Source of the DNA: Yarrowia lipolytica
Taxonomy: Eukaryota > Ascomycota > Dipodascomycetes > Dipodascales
Reading direction: 5' to 3'
Assembly (NCBI RefSeq): GCF_001761485.1
Contig: NC_090775.1
Span: forward strand, 1,674,001 to 1,738,000
Length of the DNA stretch: 64,000 nucleotides
Shown here: positions 37,433-48,818 of the stretch, one piece after another
How positions within the stretch are numbered: the stretch's first letter is position 1
Layout: each line of letters begins with the position of its first letter
The notes under the pieces: model-generated
What the model saw: the letters and a program-made list of their open reading frames with translations, nothing else
Told to the model about the DNA's origin: nothing
The model's database searches: none
Translations under genes and position numbers: made by a program

Positions 37433-39847
37433 GCATGTATTAATACTTTTTTATTCACCATTGACTGTACCTGTAGTGGGTGGTAGAAGAAGCAGTGTCG
37501 ATAGAGGAGCCAAGAAAAGAAAAGAGAGACATATAGCTATTGTTGCAACGAGGGGATCACAATGAGAGCTCCAGAAGTCGTCCAACGGTTCTGTGGAAGC
37601 CTCCCGAAGCCTCCCGAAGCCCCACAAACGGCAGCTAGACTCAATTTCCATCGATAGTGACGATCAGATTGTACAAGGCGATACTAGACTTGAATTTCGA
37701 GTATGTACAAGCCGGATGATTACTTTATGTTTGTCGCTATCGAAATACAGAGTCATCTTTATGATGTGATGTGAATGATTACTACTGTCCAATTAGTTGA
37801 GACTTTGTTAAAGAAAAACGTCACCTGGGGGTGACAATCTGGTGTTGCCATAAAGGTAGAAGAATGAAAATTGTACCAAAATGAAGAGAAACAAACCTCC
37901 ATTGAAACAATACCATAAAGAATCCACCTTCTAGTACATTCACTCTTCTCATAACTGTTGAAGGGAGTAACTACATCACTTTCTTTACTTATAATTTTAA
38001 CAGAAAGTTACTCATACTGTACATACAGCTGTACTGTACTTGAACACCAATGGCAACAACACAAACCAACCAAGAGGCACGGTCACTCCATTCTCATCAT
38101 CACGTGACACCGCCTCTCCTCTCCCTATGCCAGCACAATTGCTGCTCATATCGTCGTTGTTGTTTCAAAGTCCGTTGCAGTAGCTCATTCTAATGCACTT
38201 GTGAAACACAGTGTGTGGTGTAGTTTTTTTGATGAGTCATCGCGAAGCTACTCCGAGACAGTGATATCTAATGACTAAGCGAAAAGGCGAAAAAGCGAAA
38301 AGTCCGACTGGCCGGGCCCATTTTAGTCCGTCTTTGTCTCGTCTCCAACGTGTCATTGTCCTGTCATGTCATGTCATGTTCTTCCCTGCCACAACCAAGC
38401 GGCTATCTCACGTGTAAGGGGCAAATCAACGTTATTCAGGGGGGTCTTTTTGATGGAGCATAATTTCGGGCGATTTTTTTTTTCTATCTTTTTCTTCTTT
38501 CTTTTTTTCACGAAAACAGAACTTAATTAATAACAGTAAATCCGCCCAATTATCTGACATATACAACGGTGTGTACTTGTACAGATGAATTTGGAAGCAA
38601 GATAGGAGTGATTTGGAGTATATATACACAGTACTTGTACCCGTAGTTGTACCCTCGACGTGATCAGTTGTTTTTTATGCATTTTTTCCGATCAGTTATT
38701 TTTTTGCCTTTTTTTTCTTTTTTTCCTTTCTTTCCAGACTAATTACTAAACAGTACCGTTTAAAGGTCGCAATGATGACATATTTATTGGATAAAAAGTG
38801 ACATGAAGTGACAACGAACGCATCGGGAACAACAACGGAGAAAGTAAAGAGATCGTTTGGTCACGTGATCCAATTCAACCAGAGGCCTCGTTTGTCCAAC
38901 GCTTACATAAGCACAATGGCGCCTCCCTGGTGCCGATCTCTGCTCGCGTGTCGCATTTTGAGCGCGCGTCTTGAAAAAAAAAAAAAGCCGGTTGAGCAAA
39001 AAAGCAGCAAGATTTTTGACAATGGTTTGGGACACGTAAGATATGTGGGGGGGGAAGTGAGCTGGGGAGTAGAGTCGGTGATGGGTGAGTTGCAAGAGCC
39101 AGGCGGGATGTGGTTTCGACGTGTTTTATTTGTTTTATTCGTTTGCAGGTCCATTCACCCATGTACAAGCACTTGTACAGTAATTTTTTTGTTTTTTGGG
39201 GGAATTTTTTTATTTTTATTTTTTAGGTAAGAAAATACAGTACAGTAGATACATGTGCCAGTCTTAGAATTGTGGGAAAAAGCCGGTACCCGGATTTGGA
39301 AAAGGGGGGAGGACACACAAAGAGCTTGTCTTTTGGTTCGCGCAGGTATATAAGCTGTTGTTTCTCTGATTAGTCAGGCTTGTGTTTGCATCTGTGAAAT
39401 ATGACTTCCATGTCTGCTACTGTATTGTACTGGTACAGTATGGGTGCTTGTAGTGAATTGCACGTAGCGGTGCAGTTGGCTACATGAAAAGTGCGTACAC
39501 GTCTACGGTAAGTACCCCTTGGATGTTAGGTTGAATTAGCCACTAGTTGTACCATAGAGGTGAACTAACGGGTAGTAGTGCAAGTACGGTAGGAGGTTGA
39601 TGGGGCTGATAAATAAGACGAGAAAAAGGGCACCAAAACGGTCAGCACAGCGAAAACCACAAACAGTTGCTGGTTCCCCTCAGAATTGCACGTCTGGTCT
39701 CTGCAAATCCGCCGCCTACAGTAGGTAGTGGTACACTACAAAGTACTGCCAGTCCAAAGTTTACACCTTATTCTAAGCTTACCGGTCTGCACCGTGGGAC
39801 ACGACAGTTCACCACCAACTGCACACAACTCCTTCTACATTACACTC
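37433..39847. other. Gene-free interval, 2.4 kb
   Basis: The interval holds TCACGTGA at 38100 and 38861, several ACTTGTAC words near 38575-38640 and 39163-39178, and T-rich tracts. A donor-like GGTAAGTAC at 39505 and a CTAACGGGTAG at 39561 give no sustained frame and are not called as an intron of ZDS1. Confidence 0.55.
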
Positions 39848-42800
39848 ATGGAACGACTCAGCCATGGAGGCGGCGGATCGCTCGCCGTGGTGACGCAGTC
39901 GCCGCCGCTCAACCGCCGGCTGTCGGCAGAGCCCCCAACCTCGCCCCAGACGTCGGCCTCCCCCAACCGCATCCAACCGCAATCGCGTGCCGTGGCCCAA
40001 GAGATCAACGCCATCCAGACGCTCAAGCGGCTGTCTATCGGTGCCGCGCTGACCACCGACCCGGACCTGCCGGACGCCTACCACTCGTACCACGTGGCGC
40101 AGGCGCTGGGCATTGACATGGACACGGACGAGTTCCATGATGCAGCTGAGACGACAGACGTGGTGGGAGTGGGCCGCTCGCGGTCTGCGGGAGCGGGAGC
40201 CGCTACTTCGCCCACGCCCCCGGCACGCACACTCGCCAGACACACGTCACTGGACACCCCCACCACACCGCCCCGACGGCGCTCCTCCGCCCGCAAGTCG
40301 TCGTCTTCCTCAAGCTCGTCCCCAGACCGAAACTCGCTGCTGTGGGTCCCAGCGTCTATCCATCCGGAGCTGGCTCCGCAGGAGTGGAAGACGTTTGTGG
40401 AAAACAAGGTGGCGGGCATGGATGAGGAGACAGACACGCGCCGGCTGTCGGCGTCGTCGCTGTCAAGCTTGTCACGATCTCCGTCAGCCACATACACCCA
40501 GACTGACGTGGGAGAGGCCAACGTGGAACACAAGCGCAAGTCGGGCCTGCAACGCTCAAACTCTCGACTCTCAAAACAAATCCGCGACCAGGAGGACTAC
40601 ACAGACGGCTCCGAGATTCTGGAGAACCGACGCAGATCGTCGCTATTGTCCACCTCAACGCTCGGCTCCGTCACCATCGAGGAGCTGTCCACGCAGCTGT
40701 CCCAGTTGACTACACAGCAGACGAACGCAGATCCGTTCACACTGGCACGTTCGCTGTCGGTGTCACGAGATGGACAAACGTCGCCCCAAAAGCTGCAGCG
40801 CAAAAAGACTCTGGACTCGTCTCCGGGAGTGGACTCCATCCAGGAGGAGGAAGAATCCAACACGCCGCTCATGGGTCTGCGACGGGCCAAGCGGACCAAC
40901 TACTCCAAGCCGAGTAGCATTCGTCGTGCTAGGGCCGAGTCTGCCGCTCGAGATCGGAACCCCTTTGATGCTGATTCGCCCTCTCAGACTCAGACTCAGA
41001 CACCATCACAATCACAGGTTGCGGATCCCGCCATTGATCCCGCTGATCCTGTTTCTACAATCGTGGATACTGCGGACTCTCTTCCTCCTACTCCCCCGCC
41101 TAAGGAGGACAAGTATCTGCAGGACAAACAGCTGCACGTGGATGTTGCTGTTGACAAGCCGCCATTGATGGCTCCCCTCGATGGCTTGGACAAACCGGTG
41201 CCTTCTCTTCCGCCACCAGTAGCGGGAGAAGACTTGGACGTGAATGTAAACGTGGACAAGCCCATGCCTCCAATTCCTGGAGGAGTCGTGGGAGCAGTTG
41301 GAGCGGTGGACGACGGGGAGGTCTCACCAAACTCTCCGGTGCAAGCCGTTGAGCAGATTTCTCCCAAGCAGCAGATTCCGCCCGAACAGGTGTCTCCTAC
41401 TCAGGTTTCGCCCAAACATGTGGTTTCCAAGGAGAGTGAGCCAGAATTGGTGTCTCATACTGTGACAGTCACTGCTCCGGCTTTGGACAAGCCGCTTCCC
41501 GACGGAAAGCCTCCGCATGCTGCTCAGGCTCCTTCTCCTGCGCCTCCAACAGTTCCTCTTCCTGCTGCTCCCGAAGACGACAACGGCTTCTCGTTTGAAG
41601 ACGACGTTAAGCAGAGAAGACGAGGTGCTCCTGGCGGTCCTCCTCCGGGCCCGACACCTGTTCCGGTTACCAGCTCCGTCCCTGGCCCTTCCTCTGGCCC
41701 TGGCCCTGGCCCTGGCCCTGGCCCCAGGCCGGATATGGCTGCCCCTCCTCCTCCAGGACAGGTACAGGGTCCTCGAGATGGTCCTATGCCCCGAGATGGA
41801 CCCCGAGATGGACCCCGAGATGGACCCCGAGATGGACCCCGAGATGGACCCCCGAGATGGACCCCGCGATGGACTCCGAGACGGGGTCCTCGGGACACTC
41901 ACGGACCTCCCCACCACGGATACCACGGTGGCCAGCCCATGCACCGACAACATTCACATCCCCCGCATCAACAACCACATTCTCAGCATCCCCAGCAACA
42001 GCATCCCCAGCAGCATCCCCGGCAGCATCTCCAGCAGCAACAACATCAACAGCACCAGGGCCCCCCTCCTGGTTATAATGGACCTCCTCCGAAACACAAG
42101 CGTCGAGATCGTCCACATGGCCAAGGTCATCCACAGCAGCAGGGCCCCTATCCCGCGCCCCAGGGACAGCAGCAGGGCCCGTACCCTGGACCTTCTGGGC
42201 AACACCCCGCTCCTCACCAGGGTCACCAGGGAGGTCCCTACCCTCCCGCACATCGGTCCAGAGGCCATGCCCAGGGCCAACATGGGCAGGCGCATGGACC
42301 TCAGAACCATGTCCAGGGTCACGGGCCGAACCACGGACCGAACCATGGCCCCCAGGGTGGGCACGGGGGTAATAGCCCCCAGGGCGGACACGGTCACAGC
42401 CGGCCCCAGCAGCGTCCTCCAGGACGAGGCAAGCCGGGAACTCATGGGGGACCTCCTGGACCGTACAAGCCGGGCCACAAGTCGAGCCACAGCCACAGTC
42501 CCGAGCTGAAAAGTCATCCCGACTTCCCCTCGACTTCAGGGTCCTCCGCGGCATCCAGAGACCCGTCTCATGCTCGAGATGGAAGCACGGCGTCGGAGCC
42601 CACCCCCTCTACTGTTGACTCGCCGGACCAACACGCCCCTCCCTCACCGCCTCAGCCTCTGCACAAGGAGCTGAGTTACAAGGAGCTTCCCATCAACAAG
42701 GAGGCGCCAGTGGTCTACCGTATCACGGACGAGCAGCTGATTGGCGGATCATCGTTCAACTCGCCATCGATGATGGGCCAGACGACTGACGTGCTTTCGT

Positions 42801-44176
42801 CGATTCCACCGTCAGAGCAGCTATACGGCCGAGGGCGCTCCAACACGGCTCCCAGCAGCGACGCCGGCTACGACTCGGATGGCGAGGTGACCAAGACCAA
42901 GTCCAAATCGAAGAAGAGCACGTGGGGCTGGCTACTAGGCGACAAGGACAAGGACGGCAAGGACAAGGATGGAGGAAAGGACGCCAGTAACGCCGAGGAC
43001 GAGGTACACGCGCCGGCGCAGTCTTCCAACCTCATCAAGCGCAAGGTCAAGGGCAAGAAGGACGCAGCGACCCTGATCACGTCGTTTTTCAAGAAAGACA
43101 AGAAGGGCGACGACGACATTAACACAGCAGGAGAGGACAAGCGGGAGGACAAGAAGGAGGTGGACCAGAGAGAGCAGAGAGAGCAGAGGGAACAGAGGCG
43201 AGAGCCAGAGCTTCCAGTCGACGTGCAGCAGCAGGCAACAAACTCTCCTGTTCAGGCCGTCCCTGTGCTGGCTCCCTCCTCATCGCAACCATCGCAATCT
43301 GGACAACCCGGCCGTCGAGGAACAGTACCTGCTTCGTCGGCTCCCGAGGACCGGTCCCGATCTCAGTCTCCGTCTCAGCGTCGACGGATCCAAAAGGCAC
43401 GCAACTCCAAGAGCCCCACCAAGCGACGACGCGACAAGAACAAGTCCAAGTCTGAGCACGTGCGAGCCGAGCTGGAGCGACAGGACGACCACATGGACGT
43501 GGATCGGACCGTGGTGGGCCCTGGCTCAAAGGATATGGAGGACACTGTTCCGTCTGAGTCCAGTGATGGATACATGGACCCTGCGCAGCAGCAGCAGCCC
43601 ATGTACTCGCCCATCGATCCGGCTCTGTTCGATCTGCCGTCCACTTACATGAAGCCCAACATGATGACAGTGATGGACTACGAGACTCCGATTTTCTACT
43701 CGGGTCCCGCAGTTCTGGTGCCTCCCGGTGCCGGACGGGCCATGGTCATGTACTACCATCGGTTCCCGCTGCACATTGAGCGGGCCATCTACCGGCTGTC
43801 TCATTTGAAGCTGGCCAACCCTCGTCGCCCACTGGTGCAGCAAGTGCTGCTGTCCAACTTTATGTACGCATATCTGGATCTCATCAACCAGGGCTACCAG
43901 CAGCAGCAGCAGCAGTACGAGGCAGGGGCTGGTCAACTGGGCGCCGGAGCCGGAGCCGGAGCCGGAGCTGGAGCTGGAGCTGATGGAGCTGCAGGAGAAA
44001 CCACCGAGTCTGTCGAGGCCGACGACTACTTCTCTGAAGGCACCTATGACCAGATGGTGGAGCAGAATGCGTACGCTGCCGTTGTGGACGATGACGCCAT
44101 GGGCAGTCCTGTAAGCACCAGCAGTTCCAGCAGTAGCTCCAGCAACGAGGAGTACTGGCACGAGGAGGGACATTAG
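39848..44176 (+). CDS. ZDS1: Zds1/Zds2 homologue (PP2A-Cdc55 regulator)
   Basis: This 1442-aa protein is largely disordered. Two anchors identify it: an N-terminal motif LLWVPASIHPELAPQEWKTF (about 160-180) and the C-terminal Zds domain (about 1275-1350) with FYSGPAVLVPPGAG, RFPLHIERAIYRLSHLKLAN and QQVLLSNFMYAYLDLINQGY. Zds proteins bind Cdc55 and control PP2A in mitotic entry, Cdc14 release and polarity. Low-complexity stretches include a GPGPGP run, a 12-bp minisatellite encoding Asp-Gly-Pro-Arg (41790-41880), an H/Q/P-rich segment, a polyGln and a Gly-Ala run (43945-43985). ATG 39848 is chosen because upstream in-frame sequence to 39728 has no ATG. Both anchors are in one frame, so the repeats have not broken it. 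Confidence 0.92.
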   Translation: MERLSHGGGGSLAVVTQSPPLNRRLSAEPPTSPQTSASPNRIQPQSRAVAQEINAIQTLKRLSIGAALTTDPDLPDAYHSYHVAQALGIDMDTDEFHDAAETTDVVGVGRSRSAGAGAATSPTPPARTLARHTSLDTPTTPPRRRSSARKSSSSSSSSPDRNSLLWVPASIHPELAPQEWKTFVENKVAGMDEETDTRRLSASSLSSLSRSPSATYTQTDVGEANVEHKRKSGLQRSNSRLSKQIRDQEDYTDGSEILENRRRSSLLSTSTLGSVTIEELSTQLSQLTTQQTNADPFTLARSLSVSRDGQTSPQKLQRKKTLDSSPGVDSIQEEEESNTPLMGLRRAKRTNYSKPSSIRRARAESAARDRNPFDADSPSQTQTQTPSQSQVADPAIDPADPVSTIVDTADSLPPTPPPKEDKYLQDKQLHVDVAVDKPPLMAPLDGLDKPVPSLPPPVAGEDLDVNVNVDKPMPPIPGGVVGAVGAVDDGEVSPNSPVQAVEQISPKQQIPPEQVSPTQVSPKHVVSKESEPELVSHTVTVTAPALDKPLPDGKPPHAAQAPSPAPPTVPLPAAPEDDNGFSFEDDVKQRRRGAPGGPPPGPTPVPVTSSVPGPSSGPGPGPGPGPRPDMAAPPPPGQVQGPRDGPMPRDGPRDGPRDGPRDGPRDGPPRWTPRWTPRRGPRDTHGPPHHGYHGGQPMHRQHSHPPHQQPHSQHPQQQHPQQHPRQHLQQQQHQQHQGPPPGYNGPPPKHKRRDRPHGQGHPQQQGPYPAPQGQQQGPYPGPSGQHPAPHQGHQGGPYPPAHRSRGHAQGQHGQAHGPQNHVQGHGPNHGPNHGPQGGHGGNSPQGGHGHSRPQQRPPGRGKPGTHGGPPGPYKPGHKSSHSHSPELKSHPDFPSTSGSSAASRDPSHARDGSTASEPTPSTVDSPDQHAPPSPPQPLHKELSYKELPINKEAPVVYRITDEQLIGGSSFNSPSMMGQTTDVLSSIPPSEQLYGRGRSNTAPSSDAGYDSDGEVTKTKSKSKKSTWGWLLGDKDKDGKDKDGGKDASNAEDEVHAPAQSSNLIKRKVKGKKDAATLITSFFKKDKKGDDDINTAGEDKREDKKEVDQREQREQREQRREPELPVDVQQQATNSPVQAVPVLAPSSSQPSQSGQPGRRGTVPASSAPEDRSRSQSPSQRRRIQKARNSKSPTKRRRDKNKSKSEHVRAELERQDDHMDVDRTVVGPGSKDMEDTVPSESSDGYMDPAQQQQPMYSPIDPALFDLPSTYMKPNMMTVMDYETPIFYSGPAVLVPPGAGRAMVMYYHRFPLHIERAIYRLSHLKLANPRRPLVQQVLLSNFMYAYLDLINQGYQQQQQQYEAGAGQLGAGAGAGAGAGAGADGAAGETTESVEADDYFSEGTYDQMVEQNAYAAVVDDDAMGSPVSTSSSSSSSSNEEYWHEEGH
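41790..41880 (+). repeat. 12-bp coding minisatellite with a phase shift
   Basis: CCCCGAGATGGA is repeated about seven times inside ZDS1. After five copies an extra C moves the repeat phase from Asp-Gly-Pro-Arg to Pro-Arg-Trp-Thr while the reading frame stays open. Confidence 0.85.
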
Positions 44177-44683
44177 AAGACATGGAGGAAGGAAGAAGGA
44201 AGGATGGATTGGACAATAGCATAATGCATATGATGATTATTAATATGATGTAGTGGATTAAGTGGGTGTATCTGACAGGAGTAGAGATATTTGTGGGAAA
44301 CTGTGAATGATACTTGCACCAACCCCATACCATAGTACATACCTGTAGGTGCTCTCTATCGCACATCACCATGAAGGGTTGAGTCAGAACCAGAACCGAC
44401 GTAGAACTAACCGTTAGTCAGCGGCACGACAGCAGGTAGCTACACCAGATTACTAACATCTGTTTTTCATTCGTCTTACCGATAAACACACTGGTTCAGA
44501 CAAGAGGGGAGAGACAGAACAGGACCGTAGGGGGACCATCTTAGGACCTGTGACGTACTTAACGGAGTCGCATTTTCCATATTAGAACTACGTCTCTCCC
44601 ATTCACCCCCTCCAACCAAACCCATGCTATAATATTTATCTTATGTATCTGTTTCAAAGGGATATCTCCTACATTCTATCTTG
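44177..44683. other. Convergent region between ZDS1 and TFG1
   Basis: About 500 nt of 3' flanking DNA with no supported gene. Confidence 0.65.
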
Positions 44684-46351
44684 TTACTCTCTCAGCACCA
44701 GCACTCCGTTCTGGACCTTTGCGTGTTTCTTGAGACAAGCCGTCAGACGAGCCTTGTTGTCGGCATCCTTGCGCATAATGGGCATGAGAATTCGCAGCAG
44801 ATCCTGCACGGCCATGGGGGGTCGGCTTCGCAGCGTGTTGAGAATGATGTCGTCGGACAGAACCGTGTCGTTGGGTCCAAAGGGAGGAGGTAGATCAGCA
44901 TCCGCGGTTCGGGGCCGCTTAGCATCTCCAGACTCTCCGCCAGCCTCTCGAGGACGCTTGGCATTGGGGTTCCACACTCCTCGGGTGAACTTGGCGAGAA
45001 CATGAGGAGGCAGCTGGATGACAGCCATGCCGCGGGGCAGGCCAGTAATGTTTTTCTTGACAAACAACGGCATGGGTTCCTCCTTGATGGCCAGATCCTC
45101 CTCCTTCTTGACGGGGTCTTCCTTCTTGATACCATCTTCTTCGTCGTCGTCGTCTTCGGAAGAAGAAGCGTAGGGGTTCTCATCGTCATCCGAATCGTAA
45201 TGAGCATTCTTCTCCAGTGACCGCAGATACTTTTTCAACTTACGACCTTCCTTGTCCATCTTCTCCTCCTCCTCTTCTCCAAACAGGTCGCCCATGTCGT
45301 CGTGGTTATCGTCCTTCAGAACGGCTGCCGATCGGTGCTCGTTCTTCATCTTTCGCTCCACTTCCTTCTGGTCCTCCTCGTCTCCGTCCATGATCGGCGC
45401 CTCTTCGTCGTCGTCAAAGACGTGGTCGAAATCGAGATCCTCATCATCTCGCTCTCGTCGACGAGACAGCCCATCGTCGTCATCCACAGGCCCCCCACTG
45501 TCGACAGTCTGGAACTTGCGTGGGCGCTGATCTCGCATTCGCGATTGCTGCATCTCGGGCGACATGTGTTTCATGAGCCATCGAGGGGTGCCGGCCTTGA
45601 CACTGTCTGCCATCCGCTTCTCGGCCTCCTCAAGCGTCAACGTGGCATACTGGTTTCGCGGCGTGAACTTGTAAAACTTCTCGACAGGCACCATTTTGAA
45701 GCCGTTACCGTGGAACACAAAGACGCAGTACGAGTCGCTCTGGGCTGCCTCATAGTTGCCCACCCACGTGTTCTTGCCACTGTAGTCCTCCATTACCCAG
45801 GGGTAGTACTCCTCATACCGCAGTTTTTTGGCATCTTCGTCTCTGTGGATCACCTGCTTGGCCTTCTTGTTGAACTGGTTTTTCTTGGCGTGTCGGGCTC
45901 CTCCATCCGGCGCGATTTTCGACAGATCGGCCTGCTCTCGCTTGACAGGCTCCGTCCCCTCCTCAGCGCCACTGTCGGCGTTGGACTCGGCCGCCTGCTC
46001 CTCCTGTGTTGCCTGGAACTGCAGGTTTCGAGGGTCTTTTCTGTGCAACTTGATGGGGGGAGTGAAGTCGGCGCCGGGGTCTACGTTCTTGATACTGTGC
46101 AGTCGCATAATGTGGTATCGCAGGTCCTTGAGCTCGTCCTTGGACGCAGCCACCAGCGAGTACTCCTTGTATTTGGGCTCGTTTTCCTCCTTCTTGACAC
46201 CAGGCGTGCTTTGAATGAACTTGTGGCCTGGTCGCGCAGGAATGTTGATGGGGCCCTTACGCATCTGCGGGCGCAGAGACGGCCGATCTCGTCGCAACGG
46301 CGAGTCGTACTTCTTGCTGCGCATCAACGGGTTCGTCGGCTGCTTGGACAT
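44684..46351 (-). CDS. TFG1: TFIIF large subunit Tfg1 (RAP74)
   Basis: This 555-aa protein matches TFIIF-alpha. The N-terminal dimerisation barrel region includes YKEYSLVAASKDELKDLRYH, LRYEEYYPWVMEDYSGKNTW and YCVFVFHGNGFKMVPVEKFY, ending with GTPRWLMKH. A long acidic central part follows, with a basic/acidic mix (about 290-440). The C-terminal winged helix (about 490-555) contains DDIILNTLRSRPPMAVQDLL and CLKKHAKVQNGVLVLRE. TFIIF binds RNA polymerase II, stabilises the pre-initiation complex and aids start-site selection and elongation. It is shorter than S. cerevisiae Tfg1 (735 aa), closer to other fungi. Two CACGTG-type motifs (46506 and 46561) lie 150-220 nt upstream, near a TATATAT at 46616. 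Confidence 0.94.
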   Translation of the reverse strand: MSKQPTNPLMRSKKYDSPLRRDRPSLRPQMRKGPINIPARPGHKFIQSTPGVKKEENEPKYKEYSLVAASKDELKDLRYHIMRLHSIKNVDPGADFTPPIKLHRKDPRNLQFQATQEEQAAESNADSGAEEGTEPVKREQADLSKIAPDGGARHAKKNQFNKKAKQVIHRDEDAKKLRYEEYYPWVMEDYSGKNTWVGNYEAAQSDSYCVFVFHGNGFKMVPVEKFYKFTPRNQYATLTLEEAEKRMADSVKAGTPRWLMKHMSPEMQQSRMRDQRPRKFQTVDSGGPVDDDDGLSRRRERDDEDLDFDHVFDDDEEAPIMDGDEEDQKEVERKMKNEHRSAAVLKDDNHDDMGDLFGEEEEEKMDKEGRKLKKYLRSLEKNAHYDSDDDENPYASSSEDDDDEEDGIKKEDPVKKEEDLAIKEEPMPLFVKKNITGLPRGMAVIQLPPHVLAKFTRGVWNPNAKRPREAGGESGDAKRPRTADADLPPPFGPNDTVLSDDIILNTLRSRPPMAVQDLLRILMPIMRKDADNKARLTACLKKHAKVQNGVLVLRE

Positions 46352-47594
46352 GGTTGTGATGATGTGGTGATGAAGACAGACAAACTGCGGTGATGTTGTG
46401 CAGTGCTGTGTGCTTGGTCACCCACTGCTGCAGCAAGTCCAATTTTTACTCTATGACACTTTGAGTTGGAGGTGGTGGTGGACAACGTGACCGTGCATCG
46501 TCTTAGTCAGCCACCACGTGAAAGGGACCAGTGCGAACGGTCGCGGGCCCCTTGCCGCGGTCACGTGACTTCTTCATTTTCGCGTGTCCGGGACAAGTGC
46601 GTCTCCTCATGGTGGTATATATGTCGGACCCGCACTAAGGCACCAAAGAGAGGTAAAGAGAGAGAGAGATTGGTGGGTGGTGGTAGTAGTAGTTTAGTAA
46701 GCAGGATGTTGCGATAGGCGGGGGTAAGGGGGAGGTTTAGGATGGTATTGGAGTGTCGGAAGTCCAACAGTCGATGGTTTGTCTTTTTTTCTCAGTCCAA
46801 ATTGCGTCGCGTAGATGCTGCCATGAATGTCTTTGTTGAGACTCACATTTGTCCAGAGTAAAGTAATATCTTAACTAAAAGAAGACGATATGTCCAGTAA
46901 AATGTTTCTTCAAGACGGAGAATTCAGAGGATTTGTTAGATAAATGGTACATCAGACAGAGGTGGTGAAGGTATCAACAACTGGATTTGTTTCTTTATGA
47001 TAGGGCAACTATTGTATTTTCCCGTCGCCTGGCATTATGACTATGACCACATCAGCTCATACAAGATATACCTGATCAGTAATCAGCAACCTAACTGGAC
47101 TGTTTCAGAGGGAAACTCAAGGTGGACTGTGGGTTAATGATGACAAAGATTGCAATTGCGCAAGTCATGTGATATTCTTTTGTCTTTTTGGTGTCCTTAT
47201 AGACTAGTTCACGGGCAAAATATATGACCAGCGGCGCCATCTCGACATTGGCCTTTTTTTAGCCACATTTAAACGCCATTTTTCACTTTTCAAAATTAAT
47301 TGTGGCGCAAAGTTTTAGTTATTGTGGCTGGTGAAAAAGGCGTGGAGAATGGATGTTCGGTGGTGTTATGGCAATTTAGAAGGGGCCGAGTCATGTTGGA
47401 AACAACAAAGCAGATTACTAAGCCTCTTTAGATTGCTCTCAATCACTTCAACTGACATACACCCCCTCCCCCCCAGATCTTCCCGTTTTGTTCAGGCGCA
47501 ACAGATTATGAGTTGCGCTTAAAGTTGGCATACAAAGGTCCAACCCAAATGTCAAATCTGACCTGATCATCACCACCGCCCCACACCCGCCAAA
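46352..47594. other. Divergent region between TFG1 and the 111-aa protein gene
   Basis: About 1.24 kb with a TCACGTGA at 46561-46568 and a TATATAT element near 46616. No supported gene. Confidence 0.6.
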
Positions 47595-48342
47595 ATGTCC
47601 AACTGGTACGAAGAGCCCAAGATTCCCGCCCGAAACTTCAAAATCGGATTCTACTCCTTCATTGGTTTCATCGGCAGCATTTACCTCGTGAAGAAGTGAG
47701 TATGGACAGGAGAAACAGATGCTCAGACAGAATGGTCCCACATGAGAGATGTGAGACGGCAAAGAGGAGCTCACAACGGAGGGTGCACAGAAACATTGAG
47801 CAAAAAGTTGTTTTATTGTGGGTAATGACGGTCGATGGCAATTATGGCGGTATCGCAAACTCATCTATTGCAAACAACACCGACTACCAACTCCGTGGCG
47901 TGGCTCACGCATCCGCTCTCACCTCAGAAACACACGTGCTCACATGTGGTTGTTTATATTTACGTCCGCGCCAGTTGTGACGTGAATGACGTGTCTCTAT
48001 GGACCGTTATTGCACCATTGAGTACTTTGATGCTTTTGCACCAGCCATTGACCACATACTGTGTGTTCCGTTGATGCAGCAATTACCCACTCTACCTACT
48101 AACATAGATACATCTGGTCCCAAAAAACCGAGTCCTACGCTCGAAACGTCTTCGAAGTCGAGGACGGCAAGCTGCCTCCCCGAAACCAGGTCCCCGCAGG
48201 CGCTACCGGCGTCGAGCGAGTGTCCTACTACGAGGGCGCTGGTAACGCTTACATGGGCAAGAAGATGGGTGACCGGTTCGGTCTGTCTGCCCAGGGTCCC
48301 TCCGAATCCCAGCCCTATCCCAAGCCTGACGACAACAAATAA
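47595..48342 (+). CDS. Small single-pass membrane protein, spliced, possibly mitochondrial
   Basis: Exons 47595-47695 and 48108-48342 join to 111 aa; the split codon AA|A gives Lys. The protein starts MSNWYEEPKIPARNFKIGFY, has one membrane segment at about 17-32 (IGFYSFIGFIGSIYLV), then a charged, Gly-rich soluble tail (VPAGATGVERVSYYEGAGNA, GKKMGDRFGLSAQGP). Size, a short N-terminal side and a single segment resemble accessory subunits of mitochondrial inner-membrane complexes, but I recognise no family. The tail is rich in preferred Yarrowia codons, which argues for high expression. The model rests on consensus splice sites and an uninterrupted joined frame; without splicing the frame ends at once (AAG TGA). 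Confidence 0.82.
47696..48107 (+). other. Intron of the 111-aa protein gene, 412 nt
   Basis: Donor GTGAGTAT and acceptor CTAACATAG. The branch site is again 2 nt from the final TAG. Confidence 0.93.
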
Positions 48343-48818
48343 ACGGATCAACCGGTTTCCTTCAAGTTGTCCTAACCCCACTGACCCATTTGGTCACTTC
48401 TGTACATAGCATAACAATAACAATCTGGAATACGAACACGCCACGGCGAGGATACTTAGCAGCTGATGAGTTAGTTCGACCAATTATACGCATCATATCT
48501 AGTCCCTCAGATCTAATCCCTAATCCTGAACAGACTCTCACTCGTCCTCCGCTACAGTAGCTTCATTTCCTAGACCCCTTTTCTCCTCAGTAGAACTAAA
48601 GCTGAATAGCCATTCACTTTTTGAACTTATAACAGTTATTTCGCCCAGCTGACAAGCTCCTCTAATGGTGAGGGTCCGGTCCTCAAGACCCCAACCCTTT
48701 TGTCTTCAATTGACAATCCATGGGGTCCAACTAATCAACTTAACCCGGGATATCCTGTTGAGCAAGACCTACGCCCACTCTGCACTCAACCATAACAACA
48801 GCAATAACATTAAATAAA
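48343..48818. other. Convergent 3' region
   Basis: About 480 nt between two converging genes; nothing else recognised. Confidence 0.65.
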
